From: Gemmatimonadota bacterium
GTDB taxonomy: Bacteria; Gemmatimonadota; Gemmatimonadetes; Gemmatimonadales; GWC2-71-9
Direction: 5' to 3'
DNA length: 64,000 nt
Assembly (NCBI GenBank): GCA_016704275.1
Contig: JADJAK010000003.1
Span: 310,001-374,000, forward strand
The translations under genes and the position numbers were made by a program. The notes below the pieces were generated by a model, which made no database searches, was not told the origin of the DNA, and worked only from the letters and a program-made list of their open reading frames with translations. This document shows, one piece after another, positions 31,793 to 40,978 of this stretch (position 1 is its first letter; each line of letters opens with the position of its first letter).

Positions 31793-33634
31793 GTGTCGGT
31801 GCTCCGGACGGTATGCCTCGTCGGCGCCCTCGTCATCGGGGGCGCCGTCGCGTCACACGCCCAGGTCATCGCCCCGCCGCCACCGCCGCTCTCCGACTCG
31901 GCGCGCGTCGCCGATTCCCTCAAGAAAGTGGCCGCCGACACCATCTCGACCGCCGACCGCGTGCTCAAGGCGCAGGGGCAGGAGCGCGTGCTGCTGCGTA
32001 CGCTCGATCCGGTCGGTACCACCGGACTCCTCACGCCGCACAGTCGCATCCTGATCACTCGCGACTCGATCGACTGGGCCACCGCGCAGACGGTCAGCGA
32101 GTTGCTCTCGCGCGTTCCGGGTGTCTACCTCTGGCGCGAAGGGTGGCTCGCCCGCAGCGAGATGCCAACGTACCTGGGGCGCGGGGCCACGTCGGTCGAG
32201 TATTCGGTCGACGGTGTGCCCTATCTGCCGGTCGGACCGGATTCGCTCGCCGCCGATCCGTCGCTCTGGGCGCTCGCGCTGCTCGATCGCGTCGAGATCG
32301 AGCGCGGGGCGGGGCAGCTGCGCGTTGCCCTGTTCACGCGACGCCACGACCGCGCGGCGCCGCGCACGCGAATCGGACTTACCTCCGGCGATCGATCGGT
32401 GGCTCGCTATCTCGGCTCCTTCGAGCGCCGCTATCCGAGTGGCATCGGATTGGGGCTCGCCGCGGAATACCTCTCGGTGAATCCACCGAATGGCGGCAGT
32501 GGCGGCGCCAACAGCACCAACGCCTGGATCCAGTTGGGCTACATCCCGTCGCCGCGCATCGGGATGCAGTTCCAATTGCAGGTGCAGGACGCCGTGCGCG
32601 ACACCCTCCTCGCCGGTGATGCACCAGCGGGCACGGTCCTGAGTCCAGGGCTCACCGGGACGCGGAGTGACGCGCAGCTCCGACTCTCCTACCAGCGCTC
32701 CACCGATGGCCTCGGATCACGCGCGGACATCATCCTGGGCCGCACGGCGTGGAGCGGCGAGGGGATTCGGCATGACGTTGGCCGCGTCGGGGCAGTCCTG
32801 GCGCGCCGGCAACCGACCTGGTCGAGTCAACTCACCGTCTGGCATCAGACCGAGTGGACGCCGCTCGACGCACGACTCGCGCTCGGCTGGGCGCCATCGC
32901 GGCGCCTGAGTGGCTCCGTCGAGTTGGTGAGTCAGCAGCACGACGGCGACCGCAGCAGCAGTTGGGGTACCGCGCGCATCGGCTTCCGCGCACCGCTCGG
33001 CGTGACGCTCAGCGGCGTGATCCGCGATGGTCACCGGGTGCAGGCGCCTGCCGATGCATCGGAATTGGCGCAACGCTTTACCGATGTCGAAGCGACGGCC
33101 TCGATCGACACGCGGCGGCTCAGCGTCGAGGTGGGTGGCGCGCGTCTCGATGGGTGGCGGCCCATGGCGTATCGCAATTTCCCCACGATCGCCTCGCTCG
33201 CGCCCCTCGAGACCACGGACTGGGTGACGGCGCGGGCTCGGTTCGCCGCCAACGGCTGGCTGACCTTCGAGAGCGTGTACGAGCATCCGATTCGGGGCGA
33301 CCAGCCCGATGGCACGCCGCCCCACCACGGCCTCACCACCGCGACGATCCGCTCGCGCTTTCTTCGCAACTTCCCCAGCGGGATCTTCGAGATGAAGCTC
33401 CAGGGGATGATCGAAAGCTGGAGCCCGGGCGTCATCGGCCGGACGGCGCAGGGCGACCCGATCGCCCTCCCAGGCCGGACCTTCGTCCGCGGCTGGCTGC
33501 AGTTCAAGATCGGGCCGTTCATCGCCTACTACGACCGGGTGAATTTCAGGGCGGTCCGGGCTGGTACCGTCCCGGGGTATCCGATCCCCTCGCTGGCCTC
33601 CTCCTTCGGGATCCGCTGGGACTTCCTGAACTGA
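31793..33634 (+). CDS. Outer-membrane TonB-plug-like beta-barrel protein
   Basis: A 613-residue exported protein. A signal peptide (VLRTVCLVGALVIGGAVASHAQ) is followed by a proline-rich stretch and a plug-like domain (about 70-180) with SELLSRVPGVYLWREGW and EYSVDGVPYLPVG, then a run of alternating beta-strands ending in GIRWDFLN, as expected for an outer-membrane barrel ending in an aromatic near the C-terminus. There is no clear TonB box, and the barrel is shorter than in most TonB receptors. GTG 31793 or 31799 are both plausible starts. It lies eight bases after pepA. Confidence 0.7.
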   Translation: MSVLRTVCLVGALVIGGAVASHAQVIAPPPPPLSDSARVADSLKKVAADTISTADRVLKAQGQERVLLRTLDPVGTTGLLTPHSRILITRDSIDWATAQTVSELLSRVPGVYLWREGWLARSEMPTYLGRGATSVEYSVDGVPYLPVGPDSLAADPSLWALALLDRVEIERGAGQLRVALFTRRHDRAAPRTRIGLTSGDRSVARYLGSFERRYPSGIGLGLAAEYLSVNPPNGGSGGANSTNAWIQLGYIPSPRIGMQFQLQVQDAVRDTLLAGDAPAGTVLSPGLTGTRSDAQLRLSYQRSTDGLGSRADIILGRTAWSGEGIRHDVGRVGAVLARRQPTWSSQLTVWHQTEWTPLDARLALGWAPSRRLSGSVELVSQQHDGDRSSSWGTARIGFRAPLGVTLSGVIRDGHRVQAPADASELAQRFTDVEATASIDTRRLSVEVGGARLDGWRPMAYRNFPTIASLAPLETTDWVTARARFAANGWLTFESVYEHPIRGDQPDGTPPHHGLTTATIRSRFLRNFPSGIFEMKLQGMIESWSPGVIGRTAQGDPIALPGRTFVRGWLQFKIGPFIAYYDRVNFRAVRAGTVPGYPIPSLASSFGIRWDFLN

Positions 33635-33681
33635 TCCGGGCGGCCGAAGGGGCAGGATTCCCCCTGATGCCCCGGATCAGC

Positions 33682-33687
33682 TATCTT
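33682..33687 (+). promoter_or_regulatory. Possible -10 box before yicC
   Basis: TATCTT, 32 bases before the yicC GTG, is identical to the -10 box proposed for secG. TTCCCC at 33658-33663 is a poor -35 box 18 bp upstream. Confidence 0.3.
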
Positions 33688-33718
33688 TCCCAGCTACCCT
33701 CGGTCCGGAGACCACGGC

Positions 33719-34591
33719 GTGGCCTTGAGCATGACCGGTTTCGGGGCAGCGGAAGGCGATCTGGGGGGCCGGCGACTCCGGGTCGAGATTCGCACCGTCA
33801 ACCACCGCTATTTCAACCTGGCGGCCCGTTTGCCGTCGGAACTGGCGGCGGTCGAAGGGGAATTGCGGGAGGCGTTGCGCACCAGCTTCGAACGCGGGCA
33901 CCTCACGGTGTCAGTGCGCTGGGTCGAGGATGGGGCACTGACCGCCGGGATCGACTGGACCCGGGCCGAGGCCGTGGTGGCCTCGCTGACGGCGCTCCGC
34001 GATCGCTTCGGCCTGGGTGGCGAGGTGACGGTCGAACTGGTGGCGCGGCAGGCGGATGTACTGGGCATTCGGCGCGAGGGTGAGGGCGAGGCCCTCCCAT
34101 GGAGCGGCCTTGCCCCGGTGGTCGCCGCGGCGTCGGCCGAGTGCCGAGCCTCCAGGGCCCGCGAAGGGGCGGTCCTGACAGCCGAGATCGCCCAGCGCGT
34201 GGCCTCGATTCGCGCCGCCGCCGATCGGGTCGCGACGCAGGCGCCGGAGCGGGTGGTGCGCGAACGGGACCGGCTCCGGGCCAGCGTGACGCAGCTGCTC
34301 GATGGTGTCGCGATGGATGCCCAGCGCGTGGCGCAGGAGATCGCGGTGCTCGCGGACCGGTTGGACATCACCGAGGAACTGGTGCGCCTCCGCGCCCACC
34401 TCGATGCGACCGATGCCGCGCTGGCCGAAGGACTGGCGGTCGGGAAGCGACTCGGCTTCATCGCGCAGGAGCTCGGGCGCGAGGTGAACACGATCGGCTC
34501 GAAGGCCAACGATGCCGTCATCGCCCACGAGGTCGTGGGGATGAAGGGCGAGCTCGAGAAGATTCGCGAGCAGTTGGAGAACCTCGAGTGA
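33719..34591 (+). CDS. yicC: YicC family endoribonuclease-like protein
   Basis: A 290-residue YicC homologue, of a family with reported endoribonuclease activity. The N-terminal signature SMTGFGAAEGD at the very start, the VEIRTVNHRYFNLAARLP block, and the C-terminal GFIAQELGREVNTIGSKAND followed by EKIREQLENLE are all present. GTG 33719 is chosen because the signature begins right there. The stop overlaps the GTG of gmk. Gene order yicC-gmk-rpoZ-coaBC is common in bacteria and supports the call. Confidence 0.93.
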   Translation: MALSMTGFGAAEGDLGGRRLRVEIRTVNHRYFNLAARLPSELAAVEGELREALRTSFERGHLTVSVRWVEDGALTAGIDWTRAEAVVASLTALRDRFGLGGEVTVELVARQADVLGIRREGEGEALPWSGLAPVVAAASAECRASRAREGAVLTAEIAQRVASIRAAADRVATQAPERVVRERDRLRASVTQLLDGVAMDAQRVAQEIAVLADRLDITEELVRLRAHLDATDAALAEGLAVGKRLGFIAQELGREVNTIGSKANDAVIAHEVVGMKGELEKIREQLENLE

Positions 34592-35235
34592 CGCCGCTGG
34601 TGGTGGTGCTGTCGTCGCCCTCGGGCGGCGGGAAGTCCTCGATCGCCAAGCGGTTGCTCGCCGAACGCGAAGACAGCGGCTATTCGGTCTCCGCCACCAC
34701 GCGGGAGCCGCGGCCCGGTGAGGTGGATGGCGAGGCCTACTACTTCCTCTCGGCGGATGAGTTCGAGCGGCGGGTGCAGGCCGGCGACTTCCTCGAGCAT
34801 GCCGAGTACAACGGGCATCGCTACGGGACGCTGTTCGACGAGGTCCGGCGGGTGACCCACACGGGACGCCATGTCCTCCTCGACATCGAGGTGGTGGGTG
34901 CCCGGTTGGTCCGGGAGCGCTTTCCCGATGCGGTGCTGGTGTTCGTCGTGCCGCCGAGCGGTGCGGTGCTCGCCGAACGGTTGCGGGGTCGCGGGACGGA
35001 GGCCGAGCAGGTGGTGGCGGGGCGCCTGCAGAAGGCGCTGGATGAGTTGGCCGCCGCCGTGGCCTACGATTACGTCGTGGTAAACGACGCGTTGGACGAG
35101 GCCGTGCGCATTGTGCACGCGATCCTCGATGCAGAAGCTCGGCGCACCAGCCGGCAGCGGGACGTCGCCGTCCTGCTTGATCGGCTCCGTGCCGAGGTCG
35201 CGGCAGAGCTCGCGCGCTCGACCGCTCATCGTTGA
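34588..35235 (+). CDS. gmk: Guanylate kinase
   Basis: A 215-residue guanylate kinase that makes GDP from GMP and ATP. The P-loop SSPSGGGKSS is near residue 9; the GMP-binding SATTREPRPGEVDGEAYYF follows near 37; then FLEHAEYNGHRYGT and the lid region FVVPPSGAVLAERLRGRGTE split over its helix. GTG 34588 overlaps the yicC stop (GTGA). Thirteen bases separate it from rpoZ. Confidence 0.96.
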   Translation: MTPLVVVLSSPSGGGKSSIAKRLLAEREDSGYSVSATTREPRPGEVDGEAYYFLSADEFERRVQAGDFLEHAEYNGHRYGTLFDEVRRVTHTGRHVLLDIEVVGARLVRERFPDAVLVFVVPPSGAVLAERLRGRGTEAEQVVAGRLQKALDELAAAVAYDYVVVNDALDEAVRIVHAILDAEARRTSRQRDVAVLLDRLRAEVAAELARSTAHR

Positions 35236-35248
35236 CTGGAGGAGCACC

Positions 35249-35476
35249 ATGGAAGTGTTTACGCCGCAGGAAGTCGCTCGCTACACCGGCTCGAAGTACC
35301 GGGGCATTCTGGTCGCCGCGAAGTTCGCGCGTTACCTGAACGAGTTCCCGCGTGATGTCGTGGCGAGCTGGGAGCACACGGAGGGCGCCAAGAAGTTGAC
35401 CACGCTCTCGCTGCAGAAGCTCACCACCGGCGACCTCACGTTCCGCGAGCTCCGTCGGCGCCGCACCGAGGCCTGA
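35249..35476 (+). CDS. rpoZ: RNA polymerase omega subunit
   Basis: A 75-residue protein. Sequence similarity to omega is modest: the SKYRGILVAAKFARYLN stretch matches the SRYxLVxxAAxRARQL segment of omega, and LTTLSLQKLTTGDL fits the conserved C-terminal helix. The call rests partly on position between gmk and coaBC, where rpoZ is normally found. A very strong ribosome binding site (GGAGGAG) precedes ATG 35249. It has the usual length for omega. Confidence 0.8.
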   Translation: MEVFTPQEVARYTGSKYRGILVAAKFARYLNEFPRDVVASWEHTEGAKKLTTLSLQKLTTGDLTFRELRRRRTEA

Positions 35477-35477
35477 G

Positions 35478-36671
35478 ATGTGGCGGGGCCGTCGAGTCGT
35501 CCTCGGAGTCACCGGGGGAATCGCGGCCTACAAGTCCGTCCTGCTGGCGCGTGACCTGACGACACGGGGCGCGCTGGTGGATGTGATCCTGACCCGGGGC
35601 GCCACCGAATTCATCGGTGTCCCGACATTCGAAGCCGTGACTCGACGCCCCGTGCGCACCTCCCTCTGGGAGCGCGACGGGGCGCTCGATCATGTGACAC
35701 TCGGCGAATCGGCCGACCTGATCCTCGTCGCCCCGGCAACGGCGCATCTCCTGGCGCGCGCCGCACTCGGCATGGCCGACGATCTCCTCACCGCCACACT
35801 TCTCGCGGCCAAGGCGCCAGTGCTCATTGCGCCGGCGATGAACGACGAGATGTACGCCGACGAGGCCACCACCGCGAACCTCGCGCTGCTGCGCGAACGC
35901 GGCTGGCGTCAGGTCGGGCCGGTGGTGGGCGCACTCGCTGAGGGGCCGTCCGATCGGCCGGGGCGGATGGCCGAGCCGAGCGAGATCGTCGCACACGCGG
36001 AGCGCGTGTTGGCCGGCCCCGGTCCGTTGCTCGGGCTCAAGGTCGTGGTAACGGCCGGCCCGACCCGCGAGGGAATTGATCCGGTCCGCGTGATCACCAA
36101 TCGCTCCAGCGGCAAGATGGGCTATCGGATTGCCGAGGCCGCGTGGCGGCGTGGCGCCGAGGTGACGCTGATCACCGGGCCGTCATCGGAGGCAATTCCC
36201 GTCGGCGTGACCGTGCGGCGGGTCGAGACCACGCACGAACTGAAGGATGCCGTCGCGCGCGAGATGCCGAGCAGCGACGTCCTGGTGATGGCCGCGGCGC
36301 CGGCGGACTACCGCCCGGTGCACACACGGGACACCAAGCTGCCGCGCTCCGAGGGCGGCTTCACGCTGGCCTTTGAATCGACCGAAGACATCCTGGTCGC
36401 GACGATGCCGCAGCGGCACGCGGGGCTCACCGTGGTCGGCTTCGCGCTGGAGACTGGTGCCGCCATCGAGCGCGGCCGCATGAAGCTCACCCGCAAGCAG
36501 CTCGACATGATCGTCATCAATGACGCACTCGAGGCGGGCGCGGGGTTCGACGTCGACACCAACGCCGTGACGATCCTCGACTGCCAGGGTGGCGACCAGC
36601 GGATCTCGCTGCGCAGCAAGGCGGATGTGGCCGAGGCGATCCTCGACGCCATCGAGCAGTACCGTGGCTGA
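35478..36671 (+). CDS. coaBC: CoaBC: phosphopantothenoylcysteine decarboxylase / phosphopantothenate-cysteine ligase
   Basis: A 397-residue bifunctional coenzyme A enzyme. The N-terminal CoaC flavoprotein half has GVTGGIAAYKS, the active-site region LDHVTLGESADLILVAPATA split by the catalytic His, and APAMNDEMY. The C-terminal CoaB half starts near 185 (VVVTAGPTREGIDPVRVITN) with the conserved ITNRSSGKMG and MAAAPADYRP. ATG 35478 follows the rpoZ stop by one base. Its stop lies within the next gene's first codons. Confidence 0.95.
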   Translation: MWRGRRVVLGVTGGIAAYKSVLLARDLTTRGALVDVILTRGATEFIGVPTFEAVTRRPVRTSLWERDGALDHVTLGESADLILVAPATAHLLARAALGMADDLLTATLLAAKAPVLIAPAMNDEMYADEATTANLALLRERGWRQVGPVVGALAEGPSDRPGRMAEPSEIVAHAERVLAGPGPLLGLKVVVTAGPTREGIDPVRVITNRSSGKMGYRIAEAAWRRGAEVTLITGPSSEAIPVGVTVRRVETTHELKDAVAREMPSSDVLVMAAAPADYRPVHTRDTKLPRSEGGFTLAFESTEDILVATMPQRHAGLTVVGFALETGAAIERGRMKLTRKQLDMIVINDALEAGAGFDVDTNAVTILDCQGGDQRISLRSKADVAEAILDAIEQYRG

Positions 36672-37590
36672 TCCGGTCCGGCGCTGGCTCGAGCTCCAGC
36701 GCGACCTCGGCGGCGACGAGGTGATCGTCGACAGCCCTGCCGATCTCATCGCGGCGATGAGCGCCAAACCGCCCAAGGCCGCCCGCACCACTCCCGTTGC
36801 TCCGACCACCACGCAGGCCGCCCCCGAGACTCCGCTGAAGGCCAAACCGAAAGCCTCCCCCCCACCGTCGCCGCGTGCGAGCGCCACCGTCGAGCCGAAG
36901 TCGGCACCGGTCTTCGGGGGTGTGGTCAGGCCCTTTGGCGACCCCGAAGCCGTCTGGCGGAAGGCGGCGCCCGAGATTCCTGGGCCGGGGATGGCTGTGG
37001 TGCCGCCAGCCGCCAGCGTGGCCAAGGGCGCGGTGTGGACCTCGCTCGAGCAGGTGGCCTCGGTGGTCGCCGAATGTCGTGCCTGCCCGCTGTGCCAGGG
37101 GCGGACGCACACCGTGCCAGGGGAGGGGAATCCGGCGGCCCGGCTGATGTGTGTCGGCGAGGGTCCGGGGGAAAACGAGGACCTCACGGGGCGACCGTTC
37201 GTGGGCAAGGCGGGCGAGCTACTCGACAAGATCCTCGCCAACATCGAGGTTCCTCGGGAACAGGTCTACATTGCCAATGTCGTGAAGTGCCGCCCCCCGC
37301 GGAACCGGGCGCCGCTCCCCGACGAGCGCGAGGCCTGCAGCGCGTACCTGCATCGCCAGATCGCGCTGGTTCGGCCCAAGGTCCTCCTCGCGCTCGGCAG
37401 TACCGCCGCCGAGGCGTTGCTTGGGGTCAAGAAGCCGCTGGGTGATCTCCGTCTCCGGGTCCATGCCTGGGACGGCATACCACTCATCGTCACCTATCAC
37501 CCGGCTGCGCTGCTGCGTAACCCCAACTGGAAGCGACCCGCCTGGGATGATGTCCGAATCGCCCGACAGCTCCTCGAACTCGACGCCTGA
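36664..37590 (+). CDS. Type 4 (iron-sulfur) uracil-DNA glycosylase
   Basis: A 308-residue protein that removes uracil from DNA. The N-terminal 130 residues are Pro/Ala/Lys-rich and of low complexity. The catalytic part has the cluster cysteines ECRACPLC (near 139) and CRPP (near 211), the motif GEGPGENEDLTGRPFVGKAG (near 163), and the C-terminal VTYHPAALLRNPN (near 278). GTG 36664 overlaps the coaBC stop. It overlaps dnaB by about 40 bases. Long disordered N-termini occur in this family in some phyla. Confidence 0.92.
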   Translation: MADPVRRWLELQRDLGGDEVIVDSPADLIAAMSAKPPKAARTTPVAPTTTQAAPETPLKAKPKASPPPSPRASATVEPKSAPVFGGVVRPFGDPEAVWRKAAPEIPGPGMAVVPPAASVAKGAVWTSLEQVASVVAECRACPLCQGRTHTVPGEGNPAARLMCVGEGPGENEDLTGRPFVGKAGELLDKILANIEVPREQVYIANVVKCRPPRNRAPLPDEREACSAYLHRQIALVRPKVLLALGSTAAEALLGVKKPLGDLRLRVHAWDGIPLIVTYHPAALLRNPNWKRPAWDDVRIARQLLELDA

Positions 37591-38944
37591 TCCGTTCCAG
37601 GGACGCACCGTCCCCTGGAGTCAGGAGGCCGAACAGGCCGTGCTCGGCGCCATGCTGATCGACAGCGAGGCGTCGCTGCGGGGCGCTGAGCTGCTCGACG
37701 ACCTCCAGTTCCACAAGGAAGGCCACCGCCGACTCTTCCGGGCACTGCGTTCGCTGGTCGAGCAGCGGATGGTGATCGACTACGTCACCGTGCGGGACGA
37801 GCTCCAGCGCCGCGGCGACCTGGAACAGGCCGGTGGCGTCTCCTATCTCGACGAGCTGGTCAACGCCGTGCCAACGGCCGCCAACCTCGAGTTCCACGCC
37901 AGGATCCTCCGTGAGAAGGCGATCCAGCGCCGCCTGATCGAGGCGGCGACGCAGATCGTCTCCGAGGCGTACGAAGGGAAGACCACCGCCGCGGAGCTGC
38001 TGGACAAGGCCGAAGGGAAGATCTTCGTGATCGGGCAGCAGCGTCGCGACGACGGCTTCACCCGGATCAAGGAGATGCTCTGGCCGTCGATGGAGCGCAT
38101 TGAACAGCTCCAGCGAAGCGGTAGTTCGATTACCGGGGTCCCCAGTGGCTTCGCCGATCTTGACGAGATGACCACCGGCTTCCAGAACTCCGAACTCATC
38201 ATCGTGGCGGCGCGTCCCTCGATGGGGAAGACCGCGTTCTGCTTGAACCTCGCGACCCACGCGGCGATCGAGGGGCACGGCGTCGCCGTCTTCTCGCTGG
38301 AAATGTCGAAGGACTCGCTGGTCCAGCGTATGCTCTGCGCCGAGGCCCGCGTCGACTCGCAAGCGGTGCGTCGTGGCATGTTGCGCGACACCGACTTCAC
38401 GCGCCTGGCCCGCGCCGCCGGCATCCTGCAGAACTGCCCGATCTGGATCGACGACACACCAGCCCTGACGCTGCTGGAGATGCGCTCCAAGGCGCGCCGC
38501 CTCAAGGCGGACAACGACCTCAAGCTGGTCATCGTCGACTACCTGCAGCTGATGCGCAGCCCCGAATACGCCGACAACCGCGTGCAGGAAATCTCCGACA
38601 TCTCGCGCTCGCTCAAGCAGCTGGCGCGCGAACTCGAAGTGCCGGTCATCGCGCTGTCGCAGCTCTCGCGCGCCTCGGAGCAACGCGGCGGTGACCGGAT
38701 GCCGTTGCTCTCCGACCTGCGCGACTCCGGCGCGATCGAGCAGGACGCCGATATCGTCCTCTTCATCCACCGGCCCGAGATGTATCGCGACCTGCGCGAG
38801 AAGGCGGAGCAGGCGGGCGATTCGCTCGACGGCAAGGCCGAAGTGATCATGGCGAAGCACCGGAACGGTCCGACCGGCTCGATCGATCTCTTCTTCCACA
38901 AGCAGTTCACGCGCTTCGACAGCCGCACCGAACGGGAGCAGTGA
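37550..38944 (+). CDS. dnaB: Replicative DNA helicase DnaB
   Basis: A 464-residue hexameric helicase that unwinds DNA at the replication fork. The N-terminal domain starts PWSQEAEQAVLGAMLID; the ATPase domain has GFADLDEMTTGF, Walker A ARPSMGKTAF (near 220), VFSLEMSKDSLVQRML, Walker B KLVIVDYLQLM (near 325) and the arginine-finger region SQLSRASEQRGGDRMPLLSDLR split by a loop. Two ATGs, 37547 and 37550, are possible; the gene begins inside the glycosylase gene. No intein. Confidence 0.95.
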   Translation: MSESPDSSSNSTPDPFQGRTVPWSQEAEQAVLGAMLIDSEASLRGAELLDDLQFHKEGHRRLFRALRSLVEQRMVIDYVTVRDELQRRGDLEQAGGVSYLDELVNAVPTAANLEFHARILREKAIQRRLIEAATQIVSEAYEGKTTAAELLDKAEGKIFVIGQQRRDDGFTRIKEMLWPSMERIEQLQRSGSSITGVPSGFADLDEMTTGFQNSELIIVAARPSMGKTAFCLNLATHAAIEGHGVAVFSLEMSKDSLVQRMLCAEARVDSQAVRRGMLRDTDFTRLARAAGILQNCPIWIDDTPALTLLEMRSKARRLKADNDLKLVIVDYLQLMRSPEYADNRVQEISDISRSLKQLARELEVPVIALSQLSRASEQRGGDRMPLLSDLRDSGAIEQDADIVLFIHRPEMYRDLREKAEQAGDSLDGKAEVIMAKHRNGPTGSIDLFFHKQFTRFDSRTEREQ

Positions 38945-40299
38945 TGGCGAAGGCCCGCGCGGTCTGGCGGTGCGTCGAATGCGGCCACGACCACCCGAAG
39001 TGGGTCGGTCGCTGCGAGGCGTGCGGGGCGTGGAACAGCGTCGGCGAGGAAGCCATCAGCAAGGCGCCCGCGCCACGCGGCGGCGGGGCCGTGGCCACGT
39101 ACGCCCCGGTGGTCCGCCTGCGCGACGTGACCGAGGCGCGCCTCGAACGCTGGGGCACCGGACTACCCGAACTCGACTTCGTCCTCGGCGGCGGCATCGT
39201 CCCCGGCTCGATGACGCTGATCGGTGGCGAACCCGGCATCGGCAAGTCGACGCTGCTGATGCAGGCCGCCGCGCGCCTCGAAGCGAGCGGCCGCACCGTC
39301 CTGTACGCCAGCGGCGAGGAATCAGCCGAACAGCTCCGCCTCCGTGCCGACCGCCTCGGCGAGGCGAGCGGTGACGTGCAGGTCCTCGGCGAGACGCGCC
39401 TCGAGGGTGTCCTCCAGGCCGCGCGCGAGATCGATGCGGCGGTGCTCATCCTCGACTCGATCCAGACCGTCTACACCGATGCCCTCGAGAGCGCCCCCGG
39501 CAACGTCGGGCAGGTGCGCGAATGCGCCGGGCTGCTGATGCGCTTCGCGAAGGAGAGCGGTGTCGCCGTGATCGTCGTCGGCCACGTCACGAAGGGTGGC
39601 GCGATCGCCGGCCCCAAGACGCTGGAGCACATCGTCGACACCGTGCTCTACTTCGAGGGCGAGTCGACGCTCGACTACCGCCTGCTGCGCGCCACCAAGA
39701 ATCGCTTCGGCTCGGTCGATGAACTTGGCGTCTTCTCGATGACCTCGCAGGGACTCGTCGCGGTGCAGAACCCGTCGGCCGTCTTCCTGGCGGCGCGCGC
39801 CGAGGGGACCGCCGGCAGTGCCGTGACGGCATTGATGGAAGGGACCCGGCCGGTGCTCGTCGAAGTGCAGGCGCTCGCCGCGCCGTCGGGCTACGGCACG
39901 CCGCAGCGGGTGGCCACCGGTCTCGACCCGAAGCGTCTCGCGGTGATCCTCGCGATCCTCGAGCGGCGCGGCAACGCCTCCTTCGCGACGCTCGATGTCT
40001 TCGTGCAGGTGACCGCCGGCGTGCGGCTCACCGAGCCCGGCGCCGACCTCGCCGTTGCCGCGGCGCTGCTCTCGTCTATGCGCGACCGCCCCACCCCGGC
40101 CAACGCCCTCTACCTCGGCGAACTTGGCCTCGGTGGCGAGATCCGTCCGATCGGCGGACTCGATCGCCGGCTCGCGGAGGCCGCGCGCCTCGGCTTCACG
40201 CAGGCGTTCGGCTCGTCACGCGCCACCGCGTCGGTCCCCGGGATCAAGCACCGCGGCCTCGATCATGTCGATCAATTGGTGCGCACCATTGGGACGTGA
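38944..40299 (+). CDS. radA: DNA repair protein RadA
   Basis: A 451-residue RadA, a RecA-like ATPase that assists branch migration and repair. A zinc finger begins the protein (CVECGHDHPKWVGRCEAC), followed by Walker A GEPGIGKST (near 100), the RadA-specific KNRFGSVDELGVF (near 255) and a Lon-like C-terminal domain with GLDPKRLAVILAILERRG. ATG 38944 overlaps the dnaB stop (TGATG); a GTG three bases earlier is also possible. dnaB-radA-ispD coupling suggests a single long operon from yicC. Confidence 0.95.
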   Translation: MAKARAVWRCVECGHDHPKWVGRCEACGAWNSVGEEAISKAPAPRGGGAVATYAPVVRLRDVTEARLERWGTGLPELDFVLGGGIVPGSMTLIGGEPGIGKSTLLMQAAARLEASGRTVLYASGEESAEQLRLRADRLGEASGDVQVLGETRLEGVLQAAREIDAAVLILDSIQTVYTDALESAPGNVGQVRECAGLLMRFAKESGVAVIVVGHVTKGGAIAGPKTLEHIVDTVLYFEGESTLDYRLLRATKNRFGSVDELGVFSMTSQGLVAVQNPSAVFLAARAEGTAGSAVTALMEGTRPVLVEVQALAAPSGYGTPQRVATGLDPKRLAVILAILERRGNASFATLDVFVQVTAGVRLTEPGADLAVAAALLSSMRDRPTPANALYLGELGLGGEIRPIGGLDRRLAEAARLGFTQAFGSSRATASVPGIKHRGLDHVDQLVRTIGT

Positions 40300-40978
40300 C
40301 GTCGGCGTGATCGTCGTCGCCGCCGGTCGCGGCGCGCGGATGGGCGGCGAGGTGCCGAAGCAGTACCTCACGCTCGCCGGCCACCCCGTCTTGCTGCATG
40401 CCCTCCGGCCGTTCGTCAGTCATCCCGAGGTCGCGACGGTGGTGGTCGTGCTGCCGCCTGCGGACGCCGAGGCTCCGCCTCCCTGGCTTGCGGGCCTCGT
40501 CGGGGATGCACTCATGATTGTCGCGGGCGGAGCGGACCGCGCCGCGTCGGTGCGGAATGGGCTGGCCGCCGTTCCCGCGGAGTGCACTGTCGTGCTCGTC
40601 CACGATGGCGCGCGACCCTTTCCACCACGCGCCGCCATCGACGGCGGCATTCAGGCGGCCCGCGCCGGACACGCGGCGTTGCCGGCGCTGCCTGTATCGG
40701 ACACGCTCAAGCGCGCCGATGACTTCGGGCGGGTGCTGGGGACCGTGCCGCGCGAAGGATTGTGGCGTGCACAGACCCCGCAGGCGTTTCCGCGCGCGAT
40801 GCTGGAGCGCGCGCACGCCGCCGAGATGGCGGGCGACATCGTGGCAACGGATGACGCGATGCTCGCCGAACTGCTGGGCGCCGTGGTCGAGATTCTTCCG
40901 GGGACGGCTCGCAATCTCAAGATCACCACGCGCGATGATCTGGCCCTGGCCGAATGGTACGCCGCGGAGTCCGGATGA
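40265..40978 (+). CDS. ispD: 2-C-methyl-D-erythritol 4-phosphate cytidylyltransferase
   Basis: A protein of 237 residues if ATG 40265 is used, or 223 from GTG 40307, which begins closest to the conserved VIVVAAGRGARMG. IspD makes CDP-methylerythritol in the MEP isoprenoid pathway. The CTP-binding GRGARMGGEVPKQYL, ADRAASVRNGL, VHDGARPF and the C-terminal TARNLKITTRDDLALAE are all present. ispF, often fused or adjacent, is absent here. The stop overlaps the next gene by ATGA. Confidence 0.92.
   Translation: MSINWCAPLGRDVGVIVVAAGRGARMGGEVPKQYLTLAGHPVLLHALRPFVSHPEVATVVVVLPPADAEAPPPWLAGLVGDALMIVAGGADRAASVRNGLAAVPAECTVVLVHDGARPFPPRAAIDGGIQAARAGHAALPALPVSDTLKRADDFGRVLGTVPREGLWRAQTPQAFPRAMLERAHAAEMAGDIVATDDAMLAELLGAVVEILPGTARNLKITTRDDLALAEWYAAESG

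Noticed and set aside
36664..37050. Separate gene for the Pro/Ala/Lys-rich start of the uracil-DNA glycosylase
   Set aside because: It is in frame with the catalytic part without any stop, and the GTG start is coupled to coaBC.
37550..38944. Intein in dnaB
   Set aside because: The protein has normal length and the usual intein insertion points are uninterrupted.
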